Part shown: positions 1 to 10,471 of the stretch, piece after piece
Position numbering within the stretch: position 1 is the first letter of the stretch
Layout of the letters: each line of letters opens with the position of its first letter
NCBI GenBank assembly: GCA_039545355.1
Contig: BCJJ01000009.1
Location: forward strand, 785,757-849,756
Direction: 5' to 3'
DNA: 64,000 bases
Origin: Trichosporon coremiiforme
Taxonomy: Eukaryota > Basidiomycota > Tremellomycetes > Trichosporonales > Trichosporonaceae
The notes under the pieces: model-generated
What the model was told of the DNA's origin: nothing
The model's input: only the letters and a program-made list of their open reading frames with translations
Database searches by the model: none
Made by a program: the position numbers and the translations under genes

Positions 1-178
1 TTGATCCCAGGTGCACCATGCTTCGTATATAGGTTACCAAGACTCCCATGCACGTGGAACAACTGTTTATAGAGCAAGAAACATGCATATGCATGAGTTA
101 TTCGTGGTTGCAGCGAGGTCGACAGTTCACGGCCTCGTTTGTGGCACCACTCGTTCGACTTAACCTGTGACCCTAGTT
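1..178 (+). mobile_element. Tc1/mariner element, right-end fragment cut by window edge
   Basis: This stretch is the exact reverse complement (178 of 178 bases) of 20011-20188, one end of the complete element at 20011-21767. It runs from just past the transposase stop to the terminal inverted repeat, which ends at 178 and is followed by a TA at 179-180, the expected target dinucleotide. The rest of this copy lies before the window. It is inverted relative to the complete copy. Perfect identity over mostly non-coding sequence suggests the two insertions are recent. Confidence 0.93.
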
Positions 179-180
179 TA

Positions 181-2799
181 GTCGCAACCCAATTGTTGGG
201 AACCGGTATTTCGGAACTGTCACCACAATTCTGGGCTAGCATGTACTGCTGGGCGTTGTGCAGTGAGACTCTACCACTCCGCTCGGTGCTGGGTAGTCTT
301 GCCCGCCCCGAGACTCCAAGCGCGGCTCAAGCTGTCCGCCACCAGTGAACGGTTGCTGTGGGGCCATATCGCATCATTTGCACTCAAGGAAGCCCGGCAA
401 TGCGTTGAACCCCCCTCTCAAGGTGGCGTAGTGACTGCCAGATTGCTTGTGAAACGGGAGCGTGATCTGGTCTCTTGTCTCGATAGAGGCGTTGGCGGCT
501 TTCGATGTGCCCGCTCGTTAGCCTGCTCGCTCGGACTGTCTGATGGTTTGTCGCAGCTGACAGTGCCAACAATGGCGTTCCGAGTCTCGTGACGAAACAG
601 CTGGGCTGCTTGGTGGCAGAACCTGCTCCCCTTGGCACAAAGTCAATGGCTGTCGGGCGTCAAGCTGCGGAGCATACCCCGCTCCGAACACGTAGGACAA
701 TTCAACCCTGCTCGCGGAACGTTGTAGCTCGACGAGATCATGTGAAGAGGAGTCGGTACAGTACAGCTGGAATGTGACCAAGAAGTGTTTGCCCGCGATC
801 GAGAAGGAGGAGGCGGCGGTGGAGATGGGCAGCATGCAACCTCGACGCATTTCAGGCAGAACCAAGATTACTGGCAGAAGCAAGATAGCTCCCAAATACC
901 AAGACACCCGCGGTTCCCGAGAGAAACACCAATGGATAGAAGCAATCGCAGATCTGGTACGTTGTTCCCGGCGGCATGACGGTTAAGCCTACGAGTTGCT
1001 GCATGACTCTTCCAAGTCGACAGAAGCAGCATAGCGCGGAGCACTAGGCTGTGTCTCAACTGTGTATGCCGACGTGTGAGTGTGGCAACCGAAGTAACGC
1101 TTAATGACGACGAGTCTGGCCTCCCATGTGCTATCCGCCCCATTCATTCCCATGACGAGTGTGCATTACATGTGCACTGCCTAAAGTTGTTTTGCCATCA
1201 GCCGAGTGCCTGTGAGAGCCACCGAGGACTACAGAGCACATTCCGAGGCCGACTCCGGTAAGGGGCAGTCGTAGTCGTGTTGTCGTGTTCTGACACAGCC
1301 GGCCAGAACGTCATCACGTTCCGGTTCCTTGGTCTGAACAGCCCGGTAGCTGCTTTGCCTGGTCGCGGGGAAGCACAGTCTGTGCCTTCCTTTGCATTCA
1401 GCGGGAGCCCAGGTGGTCCCAGGAGCATAGATTCGCGCTCAGTCTTGACCTCCAGAAGCAGAGCCGCGGCGTTGCGACACCGCAAGCCTCGGTGGTGCCC
1501 AGAACGTCCGAGACACGGCTCTTACGCGCCACTGGAACTGAGCTAGACGCACCAGTACATGCTAAGGCGCCACTCGTAGGGCAGTATGGACGTCGAAGCG
1601 GGGACGTTCCCGCCAGTGCTCTTCATTAGCACAAATGAGCATCATAGGGCGATAGTCTGGTCAGTGATAGATTGCGGTCAGGTCACCGTCGGGGCAATTG
1701 ATTAACCCAAGAGTGCAGTCATCCCAGCATCTTGGCGAGTTCGTTGGAGTCAAAACCAGTTTCGTATGCAACCGAGTTTCGAGCGAGCAAGCTATCGCAA
1801 TAGTGCGTTGAACGATAGCGAGGTTTTCAACTTGTTGGCGAATTCGGAATCGGTTAACTCGCGGTACCCAAAATTCAAGCCAGCCCCGTGCGAGCCACAG
1901 AGACGCTCACCCTTGTGCGATACGACGCCGCAGACTGAAGGGTACGCAACAGCCCACAAAACTCACGCACGGGCCTCCTCTAAACGGAGCTGTGGCACGT
2001 AGCTGGGGGTGCGGCCGCTCTGCGAGATCTTGTGGCGGCGGAATTTCGGTGTAGGAGGCAGATCTGGTAACGTACAGCGGAGCGGATATCGCAACAACCG
2101 CCTGCGCGTATCCACATATCAACCACAGATCTGGGTCATAGCGTCAGTCAATGCTCTGGCCATGGATCAGGTCTGTTGTATAAATAGAGGCAGGGATCTG
2201 GAGCTATCTTGCGTCGGGGTCTGGATCGCACTGTCCGGGGATGCGGTGCAATGGTCGAGACTGGTTAAGGTCCGGACGTTTACACCGGTCCGGACGTCGA
2301 GATGGACAGCTGTCACTTCCTCATGTTGGATTAGGAGCACTGCCTGGCTCGGTGACGGGACAGCGGATGTTGAGGAGATCAAAGCTGCATGCTTGCTCAT
2401 CCGGCGTGCGAATTCTAGGTAAGATGCTTAGACCAGGATGAGCGGATCCCGGTGTCGGTGTTGAAGAACTCGGGGACTGGTGTCGAGGGAGGCGTGGAGC
2501 AACCCTGTTCCACTGCAAAGCCCACGTTTGTGATAGACGATTGGATGGCCTGCTAGGCATCTTGCATAGCGCGGCCAAGTGGAGACCGCATATGGTGACC
2601 GAGGTTAGGACAGAAGTGTTGTTCCGTTCAGCAGTTCTGCCCATGCGTATTCAGAGTTGCTGCGTGGATTGTTCGGCACGACCGCGCTGATGGCGACATC
2701 GGTTGCTGGGGAGCTGGAGGCAGCAACGCTTCGAACGCCTCAACAGTGTACAGCACAAACATGCATGGGAGATGTCAGTACACAAGATGTCTTATATGC
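181..2799. other. Gene-poor interval next to a transposon copy
   Basis: No open frame here shows recognisable domains, and I could not build a convincing spliced gene on either strand. The open frames (the longest about 137 codons, at 2009-2422 on the plus strand) have random-looking composition. An 11-base word (ggtccggacgt) occurs twice at about 2270-2300. The interval starts directly at the TA flanking the element at 1-178 and ends at the 3' end of the DUF1308 gene. Confidence 0.6.
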
Positions 2800-4745
2800 C
2801 TACACAGTGCGATCTATCTTGGCGTTGGGGTGCTGAGAGATGAGCTCCGAATTGCCCTTCTCGACTTGGCATCGGCGCCATTCAGCCAGCGAGCTCGGGT
2901 TCACGATCCATATTCGCGCCCTGTGTGCGTCGCTGCTCTCATCTCCTCCCTCCTTGACGTCGGGATAAGCGAAGGGTATCCCCTCCATTACGCCCTCCTC
3001 GCGGAGGACCTTGAGTACTGCGCCCCGATTGTTGGTGAGCACAGTCATCCCCCGCTCAATGCTGGTAAGGAGCGTGCGCAAAGTGTGCCCACTTGGCAGC
3101 TTCGAGTTTGTGAACCGGGTACCCGCGCGTGCGCGCTGCGGGTTGCGAGAAGCTTTGCTCTTCTTCTGCTTTGTCTTCGGTGCGGGCGGCCCCGGCATAT
3201 CTGTCTCTGCCGGGGTGCCAGGTGTCGGTGTCTCGGCAGGCGTATCCTCAGCGATGCGGAGCATCTCGCGGCAAACATGGGCGACGGCACTGTCGAATGG
3301 TGTCGGCAGCCTGTTCCCTTCGTCAGCTGAGACCTCACCATCTACGTTCGGACCCAGCTCGTCCTCGAGCACGCGAACGCGGAAGTCACGCAAGTTCTCG
3401 CTGACTTGCCCCTCCCACCTGGACCCGGCCCAGAAGTCGTCGTCGTTGAACATGGCGGCGGCGCGGTAGCGCTCCCTGTTGCCGCCTATCACGTCCACGA
3501 GCGTCGGCAGGCGGTCGCGCACCTCGCGCGTAATCCAGAACCGCACATCACGACCGCTGAGCCGGTGCATCATCTCTGTGATGAGTGGACGGCGAAGCTC
3601 ACATCGCAGCTGGTCGCGCAGGTCGCGTGTTGCGTTGGTGTAGTCACCGAGCACGAGTCGCTCCTCCCCACTATCCTCTGATCCTTCTGAAGCGGGGACA
3701 AATTTCTTCGTCCGGAATCGAGACTCGAGTTCGTACTCGTCCACCGGCAGGGGATGGTGTGTCGAGTCACAGCACAGCGCGATCAGGATGCTGAGGTCGA
3801 GCACGATATCTTCTGCCGGCCGGAGGGTCAGTATCCGCCTCGGAGCGGGGATGGGCCACTCAGAGTCGCTGAACTCGACGTGAATGCCGAGCCGCTGCAT
3901 CTCTGCTATCGTCTCGCCGACGCGGGGGTCAGAGTGTCCAGTCGCTGGTAAGCGGGTGAGGACGTAGCGCAGCCGTGGCGGAGCCAGTCCCGGCGTACGG
4001 GGGTACTGTGCTGCGGCAGCTGCCAATATCCGGGCGTTGGTGAGGAGCGAGTTTGTAAGACCTGGTGCCGTGTCGGAGGAATCGCTTTCCCAGTCCGAGT
4101 TAATGTACGAGTCCTGTTCGCGGAACTCGACGAGGAGGCGAGATTCCTTTATGCTGACTGTCAGCTTGAAGTCAAGAGTCGTGACGCTGAGTTGTTCGAG
4201 GGGACATACGTGTTGACTTTGATCCACTCACTACCGCCGTCACCGACGACGTCAATCTTCATGCTCCCATTGCCGTTCTTCAGACCTGGCATCTTGTCAA
4301 TCGCTTGCCAGATCGCCGTTACTGGCTTCGGCGCCCGCAGGAACGCGCCCCAAACACCCTCCAAGCTGATGAGATTCGAAGTATACTCCGCCGGCTGAGA
4401 TGTTGAGCTACACAGCTGAACGTTAGCTGCATGCTGAAGTCCACAGAGCTTCCTTCCTGAGCCATGCTCTGAGTGGGCGCCATTGAGGAGCAAGTTGGCG
4501 CCAGCAGTTCGTGGCTCACGGACTATCGAGGGACTCACCGACTCGATGATGGCCTGCTCCTTCTCGACGTGGTGAAGGAACTTGGTGAGGCCCTGGATAG
4601 TTGTCTGGTCATAGTCCTGAGGGTGGTGCCAGTCTATCACTGGCGAAAGGTAACGGTCGCTTGAAGGCATGGCGGCCATGTACCCTTTTATCTGGGCAAC
4701 GAGCCTGTTCAGCGCGGCGAGCGTCGCTGGCAGTCCGTCCGACAT
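2800..4745 (-). CDS. DUF1308 / UPF0415 (C7orf25-like) protein
   Basis: Two exons: 4210-4745 and 2800-4153, with a 56-nt intron (GTATGT donor, CTGACAGTCAG acceptor), giving about 629 residues. The first exon encodes the conserved N-terminal region (NLISLEGVW, then IDVVGDGGSEWIKV, matching the family's VDVVA..G..WVK block). Residues about 290-560 carry the DUF1308 core (LDLSILIALCCDS, a DVRFWITREV strand, and a C-terminal segment with LLTSIERGMTVLTNN). DUF1308 has a PIN-like fold in some family descriptions; the biological role is unsettled. The acidic/Pro-rich insert near the C-terminus is probably disordered. An in-frame ATG at 4766 would add seven residues; I prefer 4745. Confidence 0.82.
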
Positions 4746-4766
4746 GGCTGGTGGGTGAGCAAACAT

Positions 4767-5442
4767 GGCTGAGGTGAAGAGCTGACAGACTCACTCAACG
4801 TATCCTGCCGACTGGCGAGATCCTAAGTGACTCTGTACACGCCGAAAGTGATCACGAAAAGGTCGTCTGAGGTGAGAGTAATGGTGGTCTCCCTCCAAAG
4901 AACAACCTGTGTTTCAAGTTGGCCTCCACCTTAGCCAAGTGGACGGACCTCCACTTTCTGCCTCCGCCTGCGAGCTCCTGCCTCCACACGCGGTCGGCAG
5001 ACTCATGTTGACAAAGCACCCAGGTTTCACTGTGGGTAATCAGTACGACGGCAGTCACTCTTCGCGAGAAAGCTGAGCTTGATTGCAACTTTTAACCTCT
5101 GCTCAGTCTGACATAGCGCGCCTCATTTTCAAATTTCACATACATGTATTTCACGCACAAAAACTAACATGGTACAATGGTGTATCTTCGGCCTTGCCCT
5201 TCTGTCCGAACAGATGGCTACTCCGCTAATGTCGTAGCGGAGGCGCTGCGAGGATGCAGCGAGTGCACTGCGAGGTGGATTGCGTTGAGGAACTCCAAGA
5301 AATGCACCAGTCTAGCTTGTGATTTGGAATTGGGCTCGAAGGTGTCACAGCTGTAGACGGTTGGTTGATTGGTTAAAAGAGGGGAAGATGGTGATACTCA
5401 GATCTTCGAGCGCGAAACGGACGGAGTTTGGGACTTGCCTCG
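4767..5442. promoter_or_regulatory. Upstream region of DUF1308 gene; no gene seen
   Basis: No convincing coding exon. It holds one copy of a 25-bp word at 4948-4972 that recurs in direct orientation at 7568-7592 with one mismatch. The promoter of the DUF1308 gene must lie here. Confidence 0.4.
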
Positions 5443-6832
5443 TCAATGAAGCCAGAGATTCAGTTCGACGCGGTCCTCGTTCTCGAACTCGCGCAAGGGC
5501 TCCCTCGGCACCGGTATCGTAACCTCGGCGAAGCGGTGACGGGCGTCAACGCGCTCGTTGACGTAGTTGAGAATGTCGCCGTGCCGGGTGATGATACTGA
5601 AACTCCCCGCAGTTAGAAAACAGGTTGAGGACGCTGTTTTGCGCGTCGATGGTAGCTGGGGGCACGCCAGACTCGCGGTCTCGAAGCTGGAGGGTAACCT
5701 GCAGCCCTTCCGTCCAGCCAAGCTCGCGAAGGTCGCCACGCGGAACAGGTACCCTCACTTCGCTGAACCGCGGCAAGTTTTTGGCATGACGAGCGAGGTA
5801 CCGCACCACATCTTTCTGCCTGGTGACGAAGAGGAAGCCCTTCTTGAGACCTATGGTCAACTGTCGTTAGCATGAGCAATGAAGTACCGTTGTCACTCAC
5901 CCTGAGTCCACCGCCGAGCACGTCCTGCAAGTGCTACCGGAAGCCGTCGAACGCGGCGGGTTGAAAAGCTCGTAGTCGAACTTCGGACTTGGAGGAACTA
6001 TGGGGCATCAGCGAGCTGATCCACAGTGGAATCGATGGAGGTTGAGGTGGTACTCACGATCGGCTTGGGAACAACGTTCGGGCTCTCCCCGTCTGTAGGC
6101 GAGCTGGGCGGTGTAACCCCGAGAGCGAACGGAGGAGGAGCGAGGACGGTCGACGTTGCGCATGCGATGACAGGGCGGGCGGTCTGGCGAGGCGGTGCCG
6201 CGTAATGAACTGTCAGACTTCGCTTTGGCTTCGCCTTCGCGCGAGCTGCCCGTGCCGCCACCGGGGCCGAGACAGGTGCCAAAGGAGACCGGCGGCGCTG
6301 CGTCTCGGGCGGTGTGGGGCTAGGGGGGTTCAGTGGGCAGACGGGCTCCCGGATGGTGATTGCACGGGGTCGATTGGGCTGCAGGGGAACTGCGTGCCGT
6401 GTTCTCGTCCAGCTGGACGAGCGGAGGAGTCGGTGGGTGAGCTGGGCCGCGTACTTCCCAAGGCGAAGGGAGGCGAAGGGAGGAGGGGCGCAGTGATGAG
6501 GACGCGACTTGACGGCGAGTGGTGGCAGGGCTTGATACATCGGGACGGAGCACCTTGAGCGGTGGCTCTACCGGATGTAAGTCCAACGCCCTCTTCGCCT
6601 TAGTCTTGCGGCGCGTTGCCTGCACCGCTTCCTGGATTGATGAGGGAGGGGACAGGCTGCGCTGATGCGCGAGAGCAGGAGACGATGATGAGGGGGAAGA
6701 CTTGGGGACCAGGCCCCTTATGGGAGCCATGCTGTGAGAGGTTGCTGGATTCGCCGGGGGACGGCGTGGCTGGTTCTCCTTCCGCTGCAGGAGAGGGATC
6801 CGGGTGCGCAGAGGGGGAAGACTGCTCGCCAT
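5443..6832 (-). pseudogene. Unknown protein gene with internal duplications; possibly decayed
   Basis: I do not recognise this gene. Part 1 (about 6320-6832, then about 5998-6400, joinable in phase by an intron from GTACGC to CCTGCAG) is Pro/Ser-rich and basic, with a repeated module (KTKAKRALDLHP... and KAKPKRSLTVHY...). Part 2 (5443-5860) has two related segments of about 50 residues, sharing RFSEVRVPVPRGDLRE and RFAEVTIPVPREPLRE, each preceded by a VTR/ITR..D...Y pattern. Coding character is clear because the two copies differ mainly at synonymous-like and conservative positions. The copies lie in different frames, and I found no intron of normal length that joins them, so a +1 frameshift or missed splicing is possible. 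An intron is likely at about 5861-5900 (GTGAGT to GCTAACGACAG). Exon structure is uncertain. Confidence 0.4.
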
Positions 6833-6908
6833 CTCGCCACCCGAGGGGCAGCGGATGTCGCAGGTTCAGCGCCGGGGCGCGTTAGAAGCATCGCGAAGTG
6901 GAGGTGGT

Positions 6909-7490
6909 TCAGCAGCGAGAGTACAGTGCCGAGGACACCAGCCAGATGACAGTGAAGGCAAGAGAGCCGAGGAGAGACTTGACCGTGCCTTCCTGGCCTT
7001 TGACAGCGCCGCCGAGGCCGATGAGAAGACTGTTCGATGAGATAGAGTACGATGCATGAATCAACGCCGTCGGCGGAATTATCTTATAGGGTAGAGGTAC
7101 GGCAACAAAGGCCTTCGACCGCACCGACTGCGCCATGCTGCGCGTTGGCGAGAGCCTTGTCACCAGCAGCCGCGCCGAGCAGACCGTCCAGGGTCTGAAG
7201 AAGAGGACTGAGAATGCTGGAGAGCGCAGACGCGTCAACGCCAATAGCCTTGCCCTGCCCGAGAGCTCCAGTGACCGCGTTGATCTTGTCCGTAAGGTTC
7301 TGGATGTCCGCGACGTTAGCGCATCGCCTCCCTAGAGCGAAGATAGGAGCTGGTTCAACAGGTCGACCAGTACACGGCCGGAGAGACCGCCCATCCAGGC
7401 AGGTTGAGGGTTGACGTCGACAGTCAGAGGAGGTCGCGCCTCACAGGAAGCTGGGTCACCCCTCCGAGCCGACACTGTCTCAATTCTGTA
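6909..7490 (-). pseudogene. Possible small Gly/Ala/Leu-rich protein gene or remnant
   Basis: On the minus strand an open segment encodes NLTDKINAVTGALGQGKA and SILSPLLQTLDGLLGAAAG, followed downstream by a related-looking hydrophobic stretch (LLIGLGGAVKGQEG, then SLLGSL). An upstream exon (PQPAWMGGLSGR) can be joined in phase through an intron starting GTACTGG and ending CATCCAG after a GCTAAC branch site. The composition resembles small secreted or cell-surface fungal proteins, but I found no signal peptide or clear start, and the frame breaks near 7060. It may be a remnant. No function is claimed. Confidence 0.27.
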
Positions 7491-7749
7491 TTCCACGACC
7501 TCCAGCTACTAACACCCTCAGCTCTGGACTGCATTGGAAGGAATGAGTATCTCCTTCGCGAGGGCGGCCTCCACTTTTTGCCTCCGCCTGCGCGCCGGAC
7601 GCGCCTGCCTTCATGACCGTGCCTAAGCCTTATGGCACGCCCAGGGCTACTCGCAGGGGCTGACAACAGAGGAAGCGCGCAGAGGTCCAAGCACGACGCG
7701 GTAACCTTGCTTGTATCGTTTGCAACACTCCAAATCAGTCGCACCAGCC

Positions 7750-10088
7750 ATGCTCTCATACGAGGAGCAGCGGCTACAGAACATCCGGTAAGCTCAGTCG
7801 ATGCTGCTCGTAGCTGACGACAGGGAGAACGAGGATTTGCTCAAATCGCTCGGTCTGGCGCCGACGAGGAAGGCCCCTCCGCCACCGTCGAAGCCGAAAG
7901 CTGTGAAGAAGAAGAAGAACACTGATGACGACGACTACTCTGCGAGTCCAGAGCGTGAGCTCAGGCGAAGTGGTCGCGAGCGCAGGCCCGTTCGGCGTGA
8001 CAACGACGACAGCGAAGACGATTACGTGCCGACACCTCGCAAGCGTCAGGTATCAGCCGTCCGAAACAAGTCCTCGACGCAGCGGGTCGACAAGCCGCAG
8101 CGTATCCAGCAACGCTTGGGTGAGCGTCTGCACGATCCAAAGACGTTCGGCTCCATCCCTGGCGTCGAGGTCGGCACCTGGTGGGCGTCGCGCATGGATT
8201 GCTCGACAGCTGCGATCCACGCCCCTACCGTCGCGGGCATCAGCGGCAATGTCACCGAGGGAGCATGGTCAGTCGCTCTATCGGGCGGATACCCCGACGA
8301 TGTTGACTTCGGCGAGGCGTTCACATACACTGGCGCCGGCGGCCGTGACCTCAAAGGTACCAAGCAAAACCCGAAGAATCTCCGTACCGCGCCGCAGACG
8401 TTCGACCAGAGCTTCGACAACGCTTCCAATGCTGCGCTGAAGGTGAGCTACCAAGATGGCGCAGAAGCTGACCTTTACAGAGGTCTGCGGAGACACGCAA
8501 GCCTGTCCGCGTCATCCGTGGCTTCAAGCTCGACTCAAAATACGCTCCCGCCACTGGCTACCGCTACGATGGACTCTACGTCGTGGAGAAGGCGTACATG
8601 ACCAAGGGGCTCACGAAGGGTTTCTTGGTATGCAAGTACGCGTTCAAGCGCCTGCCTGGTCAGCCACCTCTGCCCATTCGACTGGACGATGACAGTGAGG
8701 ATGCCGACGACGGCAACGAAGATGAGGAGGATAAGGAAGAGGAAGGGCAACTGGAAGACGAGGACATCGACGACGAGATCGACGGCAGTGAAGGGGACAA
8801 GGAAGCGGAGAAGGAGGAGGACGACAATGACCTTGGTCGCAATGGTCAAGAGAGGAGGAAGCGGAAAAGACAAGAAGACCAGGATAGCGAAGACAACGAT
8901 GACGAAGAAGCCGAGAACGAGGATGATGACGAGGAAGAGGCCGAAGAGGAGGAACGGGAAGTGGAGGAGGCTGAGCCCATCGTGAAGCGGGGCCGTGGTC
9001 GTTCTCGCAAGCATCCCATCGAGTCTCCTCCGCAGAAGCGAGGCCCAGGTCGTCCTCGCAAGCACCCACTCCCAGCTGCTGAAGGTGAACCACCGAGGAA
9101 GAGGGGCCCAGGTCGGCCACGCAAGCATCCTCTGCCTGATCCTCAGCCCGAGAAGCGCGGACCGGGGCGCACGCGTAAGAACCCAGTGCCCAAGGAGCCG
9201 ACGGCGCCTGCTGAAGACGCTGAGCCGGAGTCGCCAGTATCGAAGAGGGGCAGGGGCCGACCACGCAAGAACACGTTTTTCGACGCGCAGGTTGAAAGGC
9301 CGAAGGAGGCCGTGGAACCCGCGCCCGTGAAGAGAGGTAGGGGCCGGCCACGCAAGAGCGGTGCCTCTGATGCTCCTGCCCCACCTGAGCTTGAGCTCGA
9401 AGTCCCCATGAAGAGAGGTCGAGGGAGACCGCGTAAGAGCGATCCCGCTCCCGCCGCCGAGTCTGTCGTGACCGAACCCCAGCCGGTGCGGCGGGGTCCA
9501 GGTCGGCCGCGCAAGAGCTTGCCTATCGATACCGGTTCACCCATTGTGAAGCGGGGCCCAGGACGACCTCGCAAGAGCGGTGCCTCTGATGCTCCAGACC
9601 CAATAGCGCCCGAGCCAACCGAAGTGACGCCGGCGAAGCGAGGACCTGGACGACCACGCAAGAGCAACCCAGTCGAGGCTCCCTCCGCCAACGCCGGGGA
9701 ACCCGAAGCAGCGCCTGTGAAGCGCGGCCCCGGCCGACCTCGCAAGAACACTATCACGACCCCGAAGCCGGCGCTGTCCCGCCGGACATCAGGCCGTCTT
9801 TCGACGCACTCCACTCTTACCGAGTCTGAGGCCGCCGAGGTTGACGAGCTGCTCACGCCGGCTGAGCCGCGCCGCTCGTCTCGCCGCATCTCATCGCCTC
9901 AGATGCCAAGTAGGACGCCGCCTGTCTCCAAGGGTAAGAAGAAGAGTGCAGGCTCCCCTGCTACGCCCTTCCAATCGACCCGCACGACCAGGCCACTCAG
10001 CCCACAGTCAGCGACGCCTGACAGTGCCAAGCGTCGTCGCATCATGGAGGTCGTCATCCCGACGCCATCGCCGGCGCGAGAGCTGTGA
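7750..10088 (+). CDS. SRA (YDG) domain protein with eleven AT-hooks
   Basis: Exons 7750-7787, 7824-8442 and 8481-10088 give 754 residues; the first intron is only 36 nt and all joints close in frame. Residues about 121-285 form an SRA domain: WWASRMDCSTAAIHAPTVAG, VALSGGYPDDVD, GEAFTYTGAGGRDLKG, then RKPVRVIRG and YRYDGLYVVEKA. SRA domains of UHRF1-type proteins bind hemimethylated CpG. An acidic stretch (about 290-420) follows, then eleven AT-hooks (KRGRGRPRK or KRGPGRPRK cores), which bind the AT-rich minor groove. No RING, Tudor or PHD is seen, so this is a reader, not a UHRF1-type E3 ligase. It is convergent with RSC4. In Cryptococcus an SRA protein works with the maintenance methylase Dnmt5; the same role is inferred here. 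Confidence 0.92.
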
Positions 10089-10471
10089 GCTACCTGCTCT
10101 CTCTGACACATGTTCACAAGCGACACCACAATCGATGTCCCAAACGAGACCTCAATCACCCTTCCAAGCAGCAACCAGCTCAGCTTCCAAGCCGAAAGCC
10201 GGTCCCCTGTTCATAGACGCTGTGCATATATATACCTACGCGCAGACCTACACGCTGTTAATGATACCAAAACGAAAAAAAGAGATATATAATTCTACAC
10301 AGTTATGTTAAAATCGGGGGCAGGACATGCATCCTGCTCTCCCTTGTCGCCTGTCCAGCCTACCGTACACCTGCACACCGTACACCTCCACCTTCTCCCG
10401 ACAAACGATATACCAAGGACGCTAGCGCTACATGCTCAACGAGACCGAACCAGAAACCCTCGCCGAGCGCG
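10089..10471. terminator. Convergent 3' intergenic region
   Basis: This 383-bp gap lies between the stop codons of the convergent SRA/AT-hook and RSC4 genes. It is the most AT-rich part of the neighbourhood, with an A-rich run near 10266-10290, and probably holds both 3' ends. No coding signal. Confidence 0.5.

Larger units (their letters stand above)
4948..7592. repeat. 25-bp direct repeat bounding a degraded stretch
   Basis: The word beginning cctccactttctgcctccg occurs at 4948-4972 and, with a single c-to-t change, at 7568-7592, both on the plus strand. The 2.6 kb between them contains the two doubtful minus-strand genes. The similarity does not extend far outside the 25 bases. It could be a short dispersed repeat or a recombination scar. 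Confidence 0.5.

Noticed and set aside
8535..9889. Long open frames opposite the AT-hook gene
   Set aside because: They mirror the repetitive codons of the SRA/AT-hook exon and encode only low-complexity sequence.
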